Assembly (NCBI GenBank): GCA_963643165.1
Contig: CAVIJD010000025.1
Location: 1 to 32,066 of the forward strand
Direction: 5' to 3'
DNA: 32,066 nt
Origin: F23-D06 sp963643165
GTDB taxonomy: Bacteria > Bacteroidota > Bacteroidia > Bacteroidales > WCHB1-69
Position numbers and translations under genes: made by a program. Positions 16,574 through 24,961 of the stretch are shown here, piece after piece. Below the pieces are notes generated by a model, which worked only from the letters and a program-made list of their open reading frames with translations, was not told where the DNA came from and made no database searches. Every line of letters starts with the position of its first letter. The stretch's first letter is position 1.

Positions 16574-17509
16574 ATGAACGCGAAGAAACATTGGACAGTC
16601 TGCCTCAAGTGGGGCCTATTTCTGGGCGGTGCCTTAGCCTTGTTCGAACTGGTCAAGATGGCGGCGCGCAACATAGAGTACGGCAATGCCAAGATGCTCG
16701 ACATAGCCTTGATTATCGCCTACATCCTGCTTTTGTACGGCGGCATCAAGGAGTTCAAGGAGAAATACCCCCAAAGGCTCTCTTTCTCGAAAGCGTTTGC
16801 GGGATGCCTGCTCATCTCCCTTGTCGGCTCTGCCATATTCTTCTGCTACAGTTTAGTCCACTACACTTTCATCGAGAAGGACGGTCTGGCGCGGAAGCAC
16901 GAAATAGCCTTGGAGAACTTCAGGAAAACGCTGGAGCGGGACACCATCTCGGGCAATGAGTTGCAAGCCTATCTGGACACCGCCGCGGTGATGATGGGGA
17001 TGCAGGAGCGGCAAGTCTGCGAGGCGGCCGGCGCCAGCGACTCGCTCCGGGCTGAGGTCCACAAAGGCACGGAACTGATAAACCGCTACTACAGCGAAAA
17101 GTTGACTGCCATGCGCACGCTTGACACGACAGACAGCTACCGGCTTGCCAACTTCTCGCAGTATGCTCGAAAAGTGCTTATCGAGACGCTGCAGTCGTAC
17201 ATCACCCAGAACCCGGACAGGCCTTCCACCGAAAGCATCAAAGAAATCGTGCAGAACACTGACCGCGAGTTGCCCGCCGTCAACCCCGCGACACTGCGCT
17301 ATGAAGAGCGCAAGTCGCACGTGCCGGAATACACGCGCGTTGAGGTATATGCCTCCGCCAGCGCGCTCATGGACCTGATCTACGGCATGTTTTTCGGCAT
17401 CTTCGTCGCCATGTTCCACTACAAGTCCAAAAACAGCGACCAACTGTACGAGCCAGCCGTTGCCGAAACTGGAGAACCTAACGAAGAATCTTCCACAAAA
17501 GAAAACTAA
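16574..17509 (+). CDS. DUF4199 domain-containing membrane protein
   Basis: A 311-residue inner-membrane protein. Three hydrophobic segments lie at residues 10-28, 40-58 and 76-98, then a long soluble, mostly helical and charged stretch (about 105-255), then a fourth hydrophobic segment near 258-280 (LMDLIYGMFFGIFVAMFHY) and a short acidic tail. This 3+1 arrangement is the DUF4199 pattern, common in Bacteroidota just upstream of a GT2 glycosyltransferase, as here (6-nt gap). Its function is unknown; the pairing suggests a role with lipid-linked sugar transfer, but that is only an inference from position. Confidence 0.85.
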   Translation: MNAKKHWTVCLKWGLFLGGALALFELVKMAARNIEYGNAKMLDIALIIAYILLLYGGIKEFKEKYPQRLSFSKAFAGCLLISLVGSAIFFCYSLVHYTFIEKDGLARKHEIALENFRKTLERDTISGNELQAYLDTAAVMMGMQERQVCEAAGASDSLRAEVHKGTELINRYYSEKLTAMRTLDTTDSYRLANFSQYARKVLIETLQSYITQNPDRPSTESIKEIVQNTDRELPAVNPATLRYEERKSHVPEYTRVEVYASASALMDLIYGMFFGIFVAMFHYKSKNSDQLYEPAVAETGEPNEESSTKEN

Positions 17510-17515
17510 AAAAAC

Positions 17516-18469
17516 ATGAACATATCTGTTATAGTCCCCTTGCTGAACGAAGCCGAATCGCTGCCCGAACTCACGGCATGGATTGCGCGTGTAATGGACG
17601 AGAACGGTTTCTCGTACGAAATCCTCATGATTGACGACGGCTCGTCAGACAATTCGTGGCAGGTCATCCGCGACCTGCGCAGTCAGAATGTCAACGTCAA
17701 GGGCATCCGCTTCCGCCGCAACTACGGCAAGTCGGCTGCGCTGAACACCGGCTTTGAGGCCTGCAAGGGAGATGTCGTCATCACCATGGACGCCGACCTG
17801 CAAGACAGCCCCGACGAGATCCCCGAACTGTACCGTATGATCACGGAAGAGGGGTACGACCTTGTGTCTGGCTGGAAAAAAGTGCGTTACGACTCAAAAC
17901 TAGCCAAGAACATCCCCTCCAAGTTCTTCAACTGGACGACCCGCAAAATGTCGGGCATCATGCTGCACGACTTCAACTGCGGACTGAAAGCCTACCGCCA
18001 CGACGTGGTCAAGTCGATAGAGGTCTATAGCGAGATGCACCGCTACATTCCGGTCATCGCCAAATGGGCGGGGTTCAACAAAATCGGAGAGAAAGTCGTA
18101 CAGCACCGCAAACGCAAATACGGCGTCACCAAATTCGGCTGGGACCGTTTCGTGAACGGCTACCTTGACCTGCTGACGATTTCGTTCATGACCCGTTTCG
18201 GGAAGAAGCCCATGCACGCCTTCGGGCTGTGGGGCAGCTTCTCGTTCCTCATCGGTCTGGTCTGCGCCATCTGGCTCATCGTGCTCAAACTGGTACACCA
18301 GTCAAACGGCCTGCCGTTCAGAGCCGTCACCGACCAGCCCCTGTTCTTCATAGCCCTCTTGGCTATGGTGTTGGGGTTCATGCTGTTCCTTGCCGGCTTC
18401 TTGGGCGAGCTTATCGCCCGCAACGGCTCAGACCGCAACAAATACCTGATTTCGGAGACATTGGACTAA
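17516..18469 (+). CDS. GT2 family glycosyltransferase (DPM1/GtrB-like)
   Basis: A 317-residue membrane-anchored glycosyltransferase. The N-terminal Rossmann-like GT-A domain has ISVIVPLLNEAESLPEL, the IDDGSSDNSW motif near residue 40 and the metal-binding MDADLQDSPDEIPEL near residue 92. The middle contains FNCGLKAYRHDVV and the arginine-rich VVQHRKRKYGVTKFGWDR stretch typical of polyprenyl-phosphate-sugar synthases. Two C-terminal membrane helices (about 240-262 and 276-305) match GtrB/DPM1-type enzymes, which load a sugar onto undecaprenyl phosphate on the cytoplasmic face. The sugar is not predictable. It ends the operon; only an oligo-T run with no stem follows (18477-18484). Confidence 0.92.
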   Translation: MNISVIVPLLNEAESLPELTAWIARVMDENGFSYEILMIDDGSSDNSWQVIRDLRSQNVNVKGIRFRRNYGKSAALNTGFEACKGDVVITMDADLQDSPDEIPELYRMITEEGYDLVSGWKKVRYDSKLAKNIPSKFFNWTTRKMSGIMLHDFNCGLKAYRHDVVKSIEVYSEMHRYIPVIAKWAGFNKIGEKVVQHRKRKYGVTKFGWDRFVNGYLDLLTISFMTRFGKKPMHAFGLWGSFSFLIGLVCAIWLIVLKLVHQSNGLPFRAVTDQPLFFIALLAMVLGFMLFLAGFLGELIARNGSDRNKYLISETLD

Positions 18470-18562
18470 ACCGCCGTTTTTTTTCAAAGAAATGCAAAAA
18501 GCCCATCCTCAAAAATTTCGGGAGACCAAGGCTATCAACACATGCCAGTACAATGCTTTTTG

Positions 18563-18570
18563 TATTTTTG
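18563..18570 (+). promoter_or_regulatory. -7 box for tpiA
   Basis: TATTTTTG matches TAnnTTTG and lies about 65 nt before the tpiA ATG. The following CGCTTTC is also seen just after the kor -7 box. No convincing -33 TTTG is present. Confidence 0.55.
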
Positions 18571-18634
18571 CGCTTTCAGAGACAGCGTCAAAAACATTTG
18601 TCAAACATCACAGCAAACAATAAAATAGAAAAAT

Positions 18635-19417
18635 ATGAAACCAAAAATTGTCATCGGAAACTGGAAAATGAACAAGAACTTCGACGAAGCGGAAGACCTG
18701 ATCTGCGCCATCGAAGAGAAGCTTGAGAATTATAATTTCGCCACAGAGGTAGTGCTTTGTCCGCCGCTCGTCTATGCGGAGCTTGTCACCGACCATGCCA
18801 ACGAGGAGGGCAGCAGTTTTTATGCCGGCATGCAGAACGTGAGCGAGTACGAAGACGGCGCCTACACGGGCGAAGTCTCTGCCAAGATGTTAGCCAGCAT
18901 GGACGTATCGTTCTGTCTTGTCGGTCATTCTGAACGCAGAAAATATTTCGGAGAGACAAACGAGACCGTATTGAAAAAGATGACCCGTCTTCTGGAGAAT
19001 GACATCGTGCCCGTGGTGTGCGTGGGCGAATCGCTGGAAGAGCGCAATGCCGGACAGCACTTCGAGACTGTGAAAAGGCAGTTGGAAGAGAGTGTCTGCC
19101 GCCTGAAGCCCGACCAGATGGAGCGCACGATGATTGCCTACGAGCCCGTCTGGGCCATCGGCACGGGTGAGACCGCCACGCCGGCACAGGCACAGGAAAT
19201 GCTCGCCTTTATCCGCTCTCTGGTGGAAAAACAGTTCGGCACCCAAACCGCCTACGACACCTACCTGTTATACGGCGGAAGCTGCAATGCCGGCAACGCA
19301 CTCGAACTCTTCTCGCAGCAAGACGTCGATGGCGGACTTATCGGCGGCGCATCCCTCAAGGCCGACGAGTTCTTCAAGATCATCGAAGCCGGCGAAACTG
19401 TGCTGAAAGACAACTGA
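18635..19417 (+). CDS. tpiA: Triose-phosphate isomerase
   Basis: A 260-residue TIM-barrel enzyme interconverting dihydroxyacetone phosphate and glyceraldehyde 3-phosphate in glycolysis. All catalytic residues are visible: Lys11 in GNWKMNKN, His98 in CLVGHSERR and Glu170 in AYEPVWAIGTG, with the flexible loop 6 directly after. The phosphate-binding LYGGSCNAGNA and GLIGGASL segments are near the C-terminus. Length is normal, and the ATG at 18635 starts the usual M-x-x-x-I-x-G-N-W-K-M-N. It has its own -7 box and is followed 17 nt later by the OmpA/PD40 gene, so the two probably share a transcript. Confidence 0.98.
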   Translation: MKPKIVIGNWKMNKNFDEAEDLICAIEEKLENYNFATEVVLCPPLVYAELVTDHANEEGSSFYAGMQNVSEYEDGAYTGEVSAKMLASMDVSFCLVGHSERRKYFGETNETVLKKMTRLLENDIVPVVCVGESLEERNAGQHFETVKRQLEESVCRLKPDQMERTMIAYEPVWAIGTGETATPAQAQEMLAFIRSLVEKQFGTQTAYDTYLLYGGSCNAGNALELFSQQDVDGGLIGGASLKADEFFKIIEAGETVLKDN

Positions 19418-19434
19418 CAAAACCGCCGACTGCC

Positions 19435-21453
19435 ATGAAAAACATCCTTCTTGCCTTGCTGACAATCTTCTTATGGAGCGCGAACTGCTTCTGCCAGGAG
19501 ACTGACGCCTGCCAACAGGTGATGGACAAAGAGAGCGAAAAGCTCTTCAAGAAAGCGCGCAACCTGCAGAAAGACGGCAAGAAGGATGAGGCCTTGGCCA
19601 TCTACGAGAGCATTCTGGAAGAGCACCCCGACTACCTCGACGTAAACTACTACTACGCCATCAGTTACTATTTGCCCATCAAAGCAAACCACTACCACGC
19701 AAAGGCCAAGGACAAGTCGGACCTGCGAAAGGCGTTGGCGGCTTTCGGGCGGATTTTTGACGTCTGCCCCTATTACAAGCCGCAATGCTGCCTTTATGCC
19801 GCACGGCTGGCCTACTTCAACGAGTTGTTCCCGGAATCGCTGCGCTTTGCCCACTTCATCGTGGACCATCCCGAATTGTACGAGAAGGAGAGCCCGGCGG
19901 CCTGCGAGCCCAACTGGACAGAAGAGGCCAACACCATCATAAGGAGATCCGTGTTCTTCCACACCATCCTGAATCACCCTGTCCCCTTTGACCCCAAGCC
20001 TGTGGCGGGCATCTCAACCCCCGACGACGAATACTTGGGCACATTGTCGCCCGACGGCGAGATGTTCTATTTCACCCGGCGCAAAGACGTGGCCGACACG
20101 GGCCCTTTCAGTCATGGGGAGAAAATCACCAAAGAATTCTTCAGCATGGCCCGGCGGCAGGGCGACGCCTACAACACGGGCGAGCCGCTGCCCGAGCCTT
20201 TCAACCTGTCGCAAAGCGAAGGCAGCCCCACCGTGAACATCACCAACGACTTGATGATATTCACCAAACTGGTTTCCACGTCAGGCGGTTATTACAACTA
20301 TGACCTCTACTATTCAGAACGGACGGACCAAGGGTGGTCGGAACCCAAGTCGCTCGGCACGAACATCAACAGTCCGAACTCCTGGGAGTCGCAGGCCTCG
20401 TTGAGTTCAGACGGCAAACTGCTCTTCTTCGCCTCTGACAGGCCCGGCGGACTGGGCGGCGCCGACATCTGGTACTCGCAACGGAACAGCGACGGCTCGT
20501 GGCGCAAGCCCGTCAACCTCGGCCCGACCATCAACACCAAGAGAGACGAGCGTTCGCCATTCCTGCACACCGACAGCAAGACGCTCTACTTCTCCTCCAA
20601 CGGACACGACGGGCTGGGCGGCCAAGATATCTTTTACTCCAAATTAGACGAAAAGAACCAGTGGTCGAAGCCCCACAACCTCGGATATCCCATCAATTCG
20701 GAAAACGACGAGGTCAACTTCTTTGTCAGCCTTGACGGCAAAACCGGCTATTTCTCGTCCAACAACATCGACAATGCCGACTGGAACATCTATCAGTTCG
20801 AGCTTTATGAGGGTGCCCGGCCGCACACGATGATGATTGTCAAGGGGAAAGTCTCCTCTGACGACGGGGACCTGCAAGGCGCCACCGTGGAGGTACGCGA
20901 CACCGCCTCGAACGTCGTGTCGCAAGGCATCGTGAATGCGGAAACCGGAGACTATGCCGTGGCCACCGAAGTGAAACAAGACACCGCCGCGCCCGTCATC
21001 GTAACCGTCAAAAAAGAGGGGCACACCTACGACTCCCAAATCATAACCCCGGAGCAGCAGAAAAGTTCCGTGGTCACCAAGAACACCGAAATCAAAGCCA
21101 TCGAGACGGGAGCCGTCTGCAACCTCAAAGACATCTATTACGAGACAAACTCGTTTAACCTGACCAAAAACTCCAAGATAATACTATCGCTCTTCATCGA
21201 CTTTCTCCGCAGCAACCCCACTGTGAAAGTGGAAATCCAAGGGCACACCGACAATGTCGGCAATGACAACGCCAACCTGAAACTGTCGGAACAGCGCGCC
21301 AAGGCCGTTTACGACTATGTGATAGAGAAAGGCATCCCTGCCGACCGCGTGCGCTACAAAGGCTACGGCAAGACCAAACCTGTAGCCGACAACAGCACGG
21401 CGGCCGGGCGGGCAAAGAACAGAAGAACCGTATTCCTCATTTATGAAAAATAG
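19435..21453 (+). CDS. TPR/PD40/OmpA-domain outer-membrane-associated protein
   Basis: A 672-residue exported protein. The signal peptide (MKNILLALLTIFLWSANC, then FCQE) ends near residue 21 with a cysteine that may be lipidated. TPR-like helices (ESEKLFKKARNLQKDGKKDEALAIY region) cover about 25-160. A beta-propeller of WD40-like PD40 repeats follows at about 195-450, with FASDRPGGLGGADIWYSQR, YFSSNGHDGLGGQDIFYSK and YFSSNNIDNADWNIYQ. A carboxypeptidase-regulatory-like domain is at about 462-545. A C-terminal OmpA peptidoglycan-binding domain (VEIQGHTDNVG, LSEQRAKAVYDYV, NRRTVFLI) is at about 560-672. The same domain order is reported for the type IX secretion protein PorE, which makes PorE a candidate identity, but the architecture is widespread in the phylum. 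The last 11 nt overlap the murC start. Confidence 0.9.
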   Translation: MKNILLALLTIFLWSANCFCQETDACQQVMDKESEKLFKKARNLQKDGKKDEALAIYESILEEHPDYLDVNYYYAISYYLPIKANHYHAKAKDKSDLRKALAAFGRIFDVCPYYKPQCCLYAARLAYFNELFPESLRFAHFIVDHPELYEKESPAACEPNWTEEANTIIRRSVFFHTILNHPVPFDPKPVAGISTPDDEYLGTLSPDGEMFYFTRRKDVADTGPFSHGEKITKEFFSMARRQGDAYNTGEPLPEPFNLSQSEGSPTVNITNDLMIFTKLVSTSGGYYNYDLYYSERTDQGWSEPKSLGTNINSPNSWESQASLSSDGKLLFFASDRPGGLGGADIWYSQRNSDGSWRKPVNLGPTINTKRDERSPFLHTDSKTLYFSSNGHDGLGGQDIFYSKLDEKNQWSKPHNLGYPINSENDEVNFFVSLDGKTGYFSSNNIDNADWNIYQFELYEGARPHTMMIVKGKVSSDDGDLQGATVEVRDTASNVVSQGIVNAETGDYAVATEVKQDTAAPVIVTVKKEGHTYDSQIITPEQQKSSVVTKNTEIKAIETGAVCNLKDIYYETNSFNLTKNSKIILSLFIDFLRSNPTVKVEIQGHTDNVGNDNANLKLSEQRAKAVYDYVIEKGIPADRVRYKGYGKTKPVADNSTAAGRAKNRRTVFLIYEK

Positions 21454-22807
21454 TTCCATATATTTCCTCGGAATCGGCGGCATCGGGATGAGCGCCCTCG
21501 CCCAGTATTTCCTGTCTGAGCACTATGCCGTTTACGGTTATGACCGCACCCCGTCGCCCGTCACGGACATGCTTGAGCGCAAAGGCGCCCGGATACACTT
21601 TGAACCCGACGTCGCCAAGATTCCCGAAACGCTTGAGTTTGCCGTCTATACGCCGGCAGTTCCCGAAAGCAATCCCGAGTTCTGTCATCTGAGAAAATGT
21701 GGCGTGCCATTGTACAAACGGTCGCAGGTGCTCGGGCACCTCACCGAGCGTTTCCCCGCCATTGCCGTGGCCGGCACGCACGGCAAGACCACCACTACGG
21801 CGATGGTTTCCCACCTGCTGTCTCCCGAAACCCCGACGCTGGCATTCATCGGGGGCATCGCGAAAAACTTCAACGACAACTTCGTGCTTGACGAGCGCCC
21901 TGTCATAGCCGTGGCCGAAGCCGATGAGTTCGACCGTTCCTTTCTCACGATGCACCCCTCCGTGGCCGTCATCACGTCAGCTGACGCCGACCACCTCGAC
22001 ATCTACGGGAACAAAGAAGAGTTGCAAAACGCGTTCCGCCAATTCGCCCGTCAGTCTGAAACACTGCTGGCAGAAGAAACGGTAGCCGGACTCTTTAAAC
22101 ACCCTCGCAAACGGACCTACGGCACGGGGCCTGCTGCCGACTACCGCGCCGTTGACCTCAGGCTCTCTCCCAACTGCGCCACCTTCAGTCTGCAGACGCC
22201 AAGCGGCAGAGAGATCCGAGACCTCGTCTTGCATGCCAACGGGCGTTACAACATCCTGAACGCCACCGCCGCCATTGCCACGCTGATAGAGCAAAAAGAG
22301 CTTGACGGCGCGCTGCCCATTGACGTTTCCGACAAGCATATCGCCGACAAACTCAACACCTTTGCGGGGGTAAAACGCCGCTTCGACTATATCGTCAACC
22401 AAAACGGAAGAATCTTCATCGACGACTATGCCCATCATCCCCAAGAGATGCAGTCGTTCATCACCGCAGTGCGCAGCATCTATCCGGGCAAGCGCGTCTG
22501 CGGCGTCTTTCAGCCGCACCTCTACAGCCGCACACGCGACTTTGCGGAGCAGTTCGCGAAAGTCCTCTCCCTGCTGGACGAAACCATACTGCTGCCCATT
22601 TACCCCGCCCGTGAACAGCCCATTCCCGGCATCGACTCGGAGCATCTGGCCGCGCTCATCAAGAACCCATGCAAGCGGGTGCTGACCAAAACCGAGCTCA
22701 TCCCTTACCTGAAAGAGAACACCCCTGACGTGTTGCTGACTATCGGCGCAGGCGACATCGACCGGCTCATACCGCAAATCAAGGCCGAGGTCTATGGCCG
22801 CTCTTGA
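21443..22807 (+). CDS. murC: UDP-N-acetylmuramate--L-alanine ligase
   Basis: A 454-residue cytosolic Mur ligase that adds L-alanine to UDP-N-acetylmuramic acid in peptidoglycan synthesis. The N-terminal nucleotide-sugar domain starts with IYFLGIGGIGMSALAQYF. The ATP-binding P-loop is AVAGTHGKTTTTAM (about residue 110). EADEFDRSFL and SADADHLDIYG (about 160-190) form the central-domain signature, and DDYAHHPQE plus FQPHLYSRTRDF (about 330-365) mark the C-terminal domain. The start sequence argues against the related Mpl ligase. The ATG lies inside the 3' end of the OmpA-like gene (11-nt overlap, translational coupling likely). The gene is not surrounded by mra/mur/fts genes, unlike the usual murC location. 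Its last 16 nt overlap the end of the convergent DUF2851 gene. Confidence 0.92.
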   Translation: MKNSSIYFLGIGGIGMSALAQYFLSEHYAVYGYDRTPSPVTDMLERKGARIHFEPDVAKIPETLEFAVYTPAVPESNPEFCHLRKCGVPLYKRSQVLGHLTERFPAIAVAGTHGKTTTTAMVSHLLSPETPTLAFIGGIAKNFNDNFVLDERPVIAVAEADEFDRSFLTMHPSVAVITSADADHLDIYGNKEELQNAFRQFARQSETLLAEETVAGLFKHPRKRTYGTGPAADYRAVDLRLSPNCATFSLQTPSGREIRDLVLHANGRYNILNATAAIATLIEQKELDGALPIDVSDKHIADKLNTFAGVKRRFDYIVNQNGRIFIDDYAHHPQEMQSFITAVRSIYPGKRVCGVFQPHLYSRTRDFAEQFAKVLSLLDETILLPIYPAREQPIPGIDSEHLAALIKNPCKRVLTKTELIPYLKENTPDVLLTIGAGDIDRLIPQIKAEVYGRS

Positions 22808-24093
22808 GGCAAATCCGGACGTTTTCTCACAATCTGTTCCCCAATCGTACACTTCAGGCATTCGCGCTTGTCGCAGCGTGTCGTTTTGAGTTCTGTCAGA
22901 GCCTGCGAATCAAAAGCACTATTCCGCGAAAAGGGCGTGTCAACGAAGACCCTTGTCACGCGGTTGTCCTCAAAAGGAATCTGTTCCAGCTGAAGCATCA
23001 CATTCTCCATCATCCCCTCCTCGCCGGAGAACTTGCAATAGGAGAACAGGAACGGCACCACCGCATTTATCAACAGCGAGGAGACCGCACTTTCGCCCAG
23101 CATGGCACCATGCCGCAGAATCGTCTTCTTTCCGAAGTGGTAATGGTGCTGCCAATACGTGTCTGCCTTCACCTCAAACCGTTTGCGCCACGAGGCGGCG
23201 TCAACATTCTCCATCAGCTCGTTCATCAAGTCGGGGGCGCGGAACAGCAGCGCGGAGAGTTGAGACAGCCTTATGCACGGGAAATTTGACGGGCGGAGGC
23301 GCAGCAGATTCCAATGGAAGCTGCCAATGGGCGTCAAGCGGTACTTGCAGCGGAGATAATCGTATTCATACTTCATCGCGGTGTAGTAATCGTCGGTGCC
23401 GGGGGATTCCAGAAAGCCCGCCTGCCCGAAAAGCAGCGCTCGGATCTGGAGTTCGGAATCTGAATGCTTGGCCAGGATGTTGAACGGCAAACTCACCGCC
23501 AGCAACTCGAATGCCGCCGTATTCGTCTTGAAGCCGAACCCCGCCGCCAGCATCCTATAGAACACCTCGCGCCAGTTGTGCTGACATTCGTTCAGCGTGC
23601 GGACAATCGTCTGCTGCTTCCGGAGCAGCCTCTCCAGCAACATCGACGAAAGCAACGACTGCAGGCAGAGCGGTTTGACTTGAGGCAGGTAGGCGCGGCA
23701 CGGCAAGAGGGCCTGCGAAGAAACCAAGTTGCTGTAATGCCGGTGCATCTCTTCAGAAATGTAAGGTTTCATCTCAAAGACGGGGAAAAACTCGCCGTCT
23801 TGCCGTTCCACCTCGCAATCATGCTGATACACCACATGCAGGATCACCGACTTGTACTTGTCGTCGTGGTGATGGCCGTGCCGGTACCAGTCAGAGCTTC
23901 TGATGTGGATCTCAACATCCCCCACCCATTTCATATTGCCGATCATAACGACTGCCTGTCTGAAGTCCGCGCCCGCATCCCCGTTCAGGTAACCTGGCGA
24001 CACCACAAACAGGGGGACGTCCTCTGTTGTGCGGATATCAGAAGCGCAAAAAAGGCCGTGTTGCCACAAATACTGTAAGAAAGCTTCTGTCAT
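22792..24093 (-). CDS. DUF2851 family protein
   Basis: A 433-residue protein with no signal peptide or membrane segment. The N-terminus (FLQYLWQHGLF), VSPGYLNGDAGADFRQAVVMIG and the GDVEIHIRSSDWYRHGHHHDDKY segment near residues 58-80 are the DUF2851 signature; the E-x-H-x-x-x-S-D-W and His-rich part look like a metal or nuclease-like site, although no activity is known to me. A C-terminal cysteine set (RCDKRECLKCTIG) may bind metal. Length is typical. It has a divergent promoter shared with yraN and ends tail-to-tail with murC, overlapping by 16 nt. Confidence 0.88.
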   Translation of the reverse strand: MTEAFLQYLWQHGLFCASDIRTTEDVPLFVVSPGYLNGDAGADFRQAVVMIGNMKWVGDVEIHIRSSDWYRHGHHHDDKYKSVILHVVYQHDCEVERQDGEFFPVFEMKPYISEEMHRHYSNLVSSQALLPCRAYLPQVKPLCLQSLLSSMLLERLLRKQQTIVRTLNECQHNWREVFYRMLAAGFGFKTNTAAFELLAVSLPFNILAKHSDSELQIRALLFGQAGFLESPGTDDYYTAMKYEYDYLRCKYRLTPIGSFHWNLLRLRPSNFPCIRLSQLSALLFRAPDLMNELMENVDAASWRKRFEVKADTYWQHHYHFGKKTILRHGAMLGESAVSSLLINAVVPFLFSYCKFSGEEGMMENVMLQLEQIPFEDNRVTRVFVDTPFSRNSAFDSQALTELKTTRCDKRECLKCTIGEQIVRKRPDLPQERP

Positions 24094-24125
24094 AGACGCT
24101 ATATTTTGAAATCATGTTACGGGTG

Positions 24126-24133
24126 CAAAAATA
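24126..24133 (-). promoter_or_regulatory. -7 box for the DUF2851 gene
   Basis: CAAAAATA on the plus strand reads TATTTTTG on the minus strand, about 33 nt upstream of the DUF2851 ATG. It is back-to-back with the yraN -7 box. Confidence 0.6.
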
Positions 24134-24164
24134 GTAAAAAATCATCCACTTTGTAAAATTATAT

Positions 24165-24172
24165 TATTTTTG
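24165..24172 (+). promoter_or_regulatory. -7 box for yraN
   Basis: TATTTTTG at 24165-24172 matches TAnnTTTG. The expected start of transcription is about 24179, leaving a leader of roughly 30 nt. Confidence 0.6.
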
Positions 24173-24207
24173 CAGCGTGATTTTTAACAATGCTATAAAT
24201 TTTAACA

Positions 24208-24573
24208 ATGAAAACAGAAAATCAAATCAAAGGCAAAAAGGGGGAAGACGCGGCTGTGGAGCATCTACAGGGCAAAGGGTATCAAATATTGGAGCGTAAC
24301 TGGCGGGTCGGTCATTTAGAGGTGGACATCATAGCCAGCAGTGACAGTTTTTTAGTCATTGTTGAGGTAAAGACGCGTAAAAGTGACGCTTTTGGGGAGC
24401 CAGAGGAGTTTGTCGACCTGCAGAAGCAGCGGAATCTGATACGGGCGGCGGCGGTCTATGCAGAGCGGCGGGGCATTCGCAAAGAGATCCGTTTTGACAT
24501 CATCTCCGTGACGAGTCAGGACGGAGGGTTCAGCGTGCGTCACATCGAGGACGCGTTCAAGCCGAGGTGGTAA
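24208..24573 (+). CDS. YraN family protein (UPF0102, nuclease-like fold)
   Basis: A 121-residue cytosolic protein. KGKKGEDAAVEHLQGKGYQILERNWR is the UPF0102 N-terminal signature. GHLEVDIIASSDSFLVIVEVKTRKSDAFG near residues 38-65 provides the E/D...D...E-x-K residues of a PD-(D/E)xK nuclease-like core, as in Holliday-junction resolvase-like folds. The cellular role of the family is not settled. Length is normal. It is monocistronic; its stop codon overlaps the A-tract that forms the terminator of rnpB on the other strand. The ATG at 24208 is preceded by a two-codon frame (ATG CTA TAA at 24190) in an almost identical context. Confidence 0.9.
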   Translation: MKTENQIKGKKGEDAAVEHLQGKGYQILERNWRVGHLEVDIIASSDSFLVIVEVKTRKSDAFGEPEEFVDLQKQRNLIRAAAVYAERRGIRKEIRFDIISVTSQDGGFSVRHIEDAFKPRW

Positions 24574-24600
24574 AAAAAAACGGACACTTGCGGTGTCCGT
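24572..24600 (-). terminator. Rho-independent terminator of rnpB
   Basis: On the minus strand an 8-bp stem (ACGGACAC / GTGTCCGT, with a 5-nt loop) is followed by an unbroken run of at least eight T. It starts 8 nt after the RNase P RNA 3' end and overlaps the yraN stop codon on the other strand. Confidence 0.9.
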
Positions 24601-24607
24601 CATAACA

Positions 24608-24946
24608 AAGGAAAACCTGTAAGCCGGGTTCTGTCAAGGATTGCCATTTATCTTGGGCGCGCGTTGCCGCGTGTCTCCATCAACCTACCCTCCGAGTCGG
24701 ACGAGCAGCCCTCAAGCCTCGGTTTATTTGGTCTTTCAACCCATAAGGTTTACCTCCGCCGGCATCGCTGACGGCGGCGTGAGCTCTTGCCTCGCGATTT
24801 CACCCTTACCTTTTCAGGCGGTATATTTTCTGTGGCACTGTCTGTCATCTTACGATGCCTTCCCGTTAGGAAGTATGGTGCTCTATGTTGCCCGGACTTT
24901 CCTCTCCCGCGCGTCGGCCGGAAGCGGCAATCCGGTTTTCCCTGTT
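24608..24946 (-). ncRNA. rnpB: RNase P RNA component (bacterial class A)
   Basis: The catalytic RNA of ribonuclease P, which matures tRNA 5' ends. On the minus strand the conserved GAGGAAAGTCCGGGC lies near the 5' end (complement of about 24891-24906), and the 3' end has the conserved GACAGAACCCGGCTTACAGG (complement of about 24618-24638). The ends pair to form helix P1 (5' GGGAAAACC with 3' GGTTTTCC), which sets the limits at about 24946 and 24608, roughly 340 nt. The conserved AGGGTAGGTTGATGG-like segment is also seen (complement near 24680). It begins about 15 nt downstream of the dnaN stop on the same strand; no -7 box is visible between them. Confidence 0.93.
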
Positions 24947-24961
24947 TCTATGTGTGCGGCG

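Noticed and set aside
18477..18484. Terminator after the GT2 glycosyltransferase gene
   Set aside because: There is a run of T but no stem directly before it, so a Rho-independent terminator is not supported.
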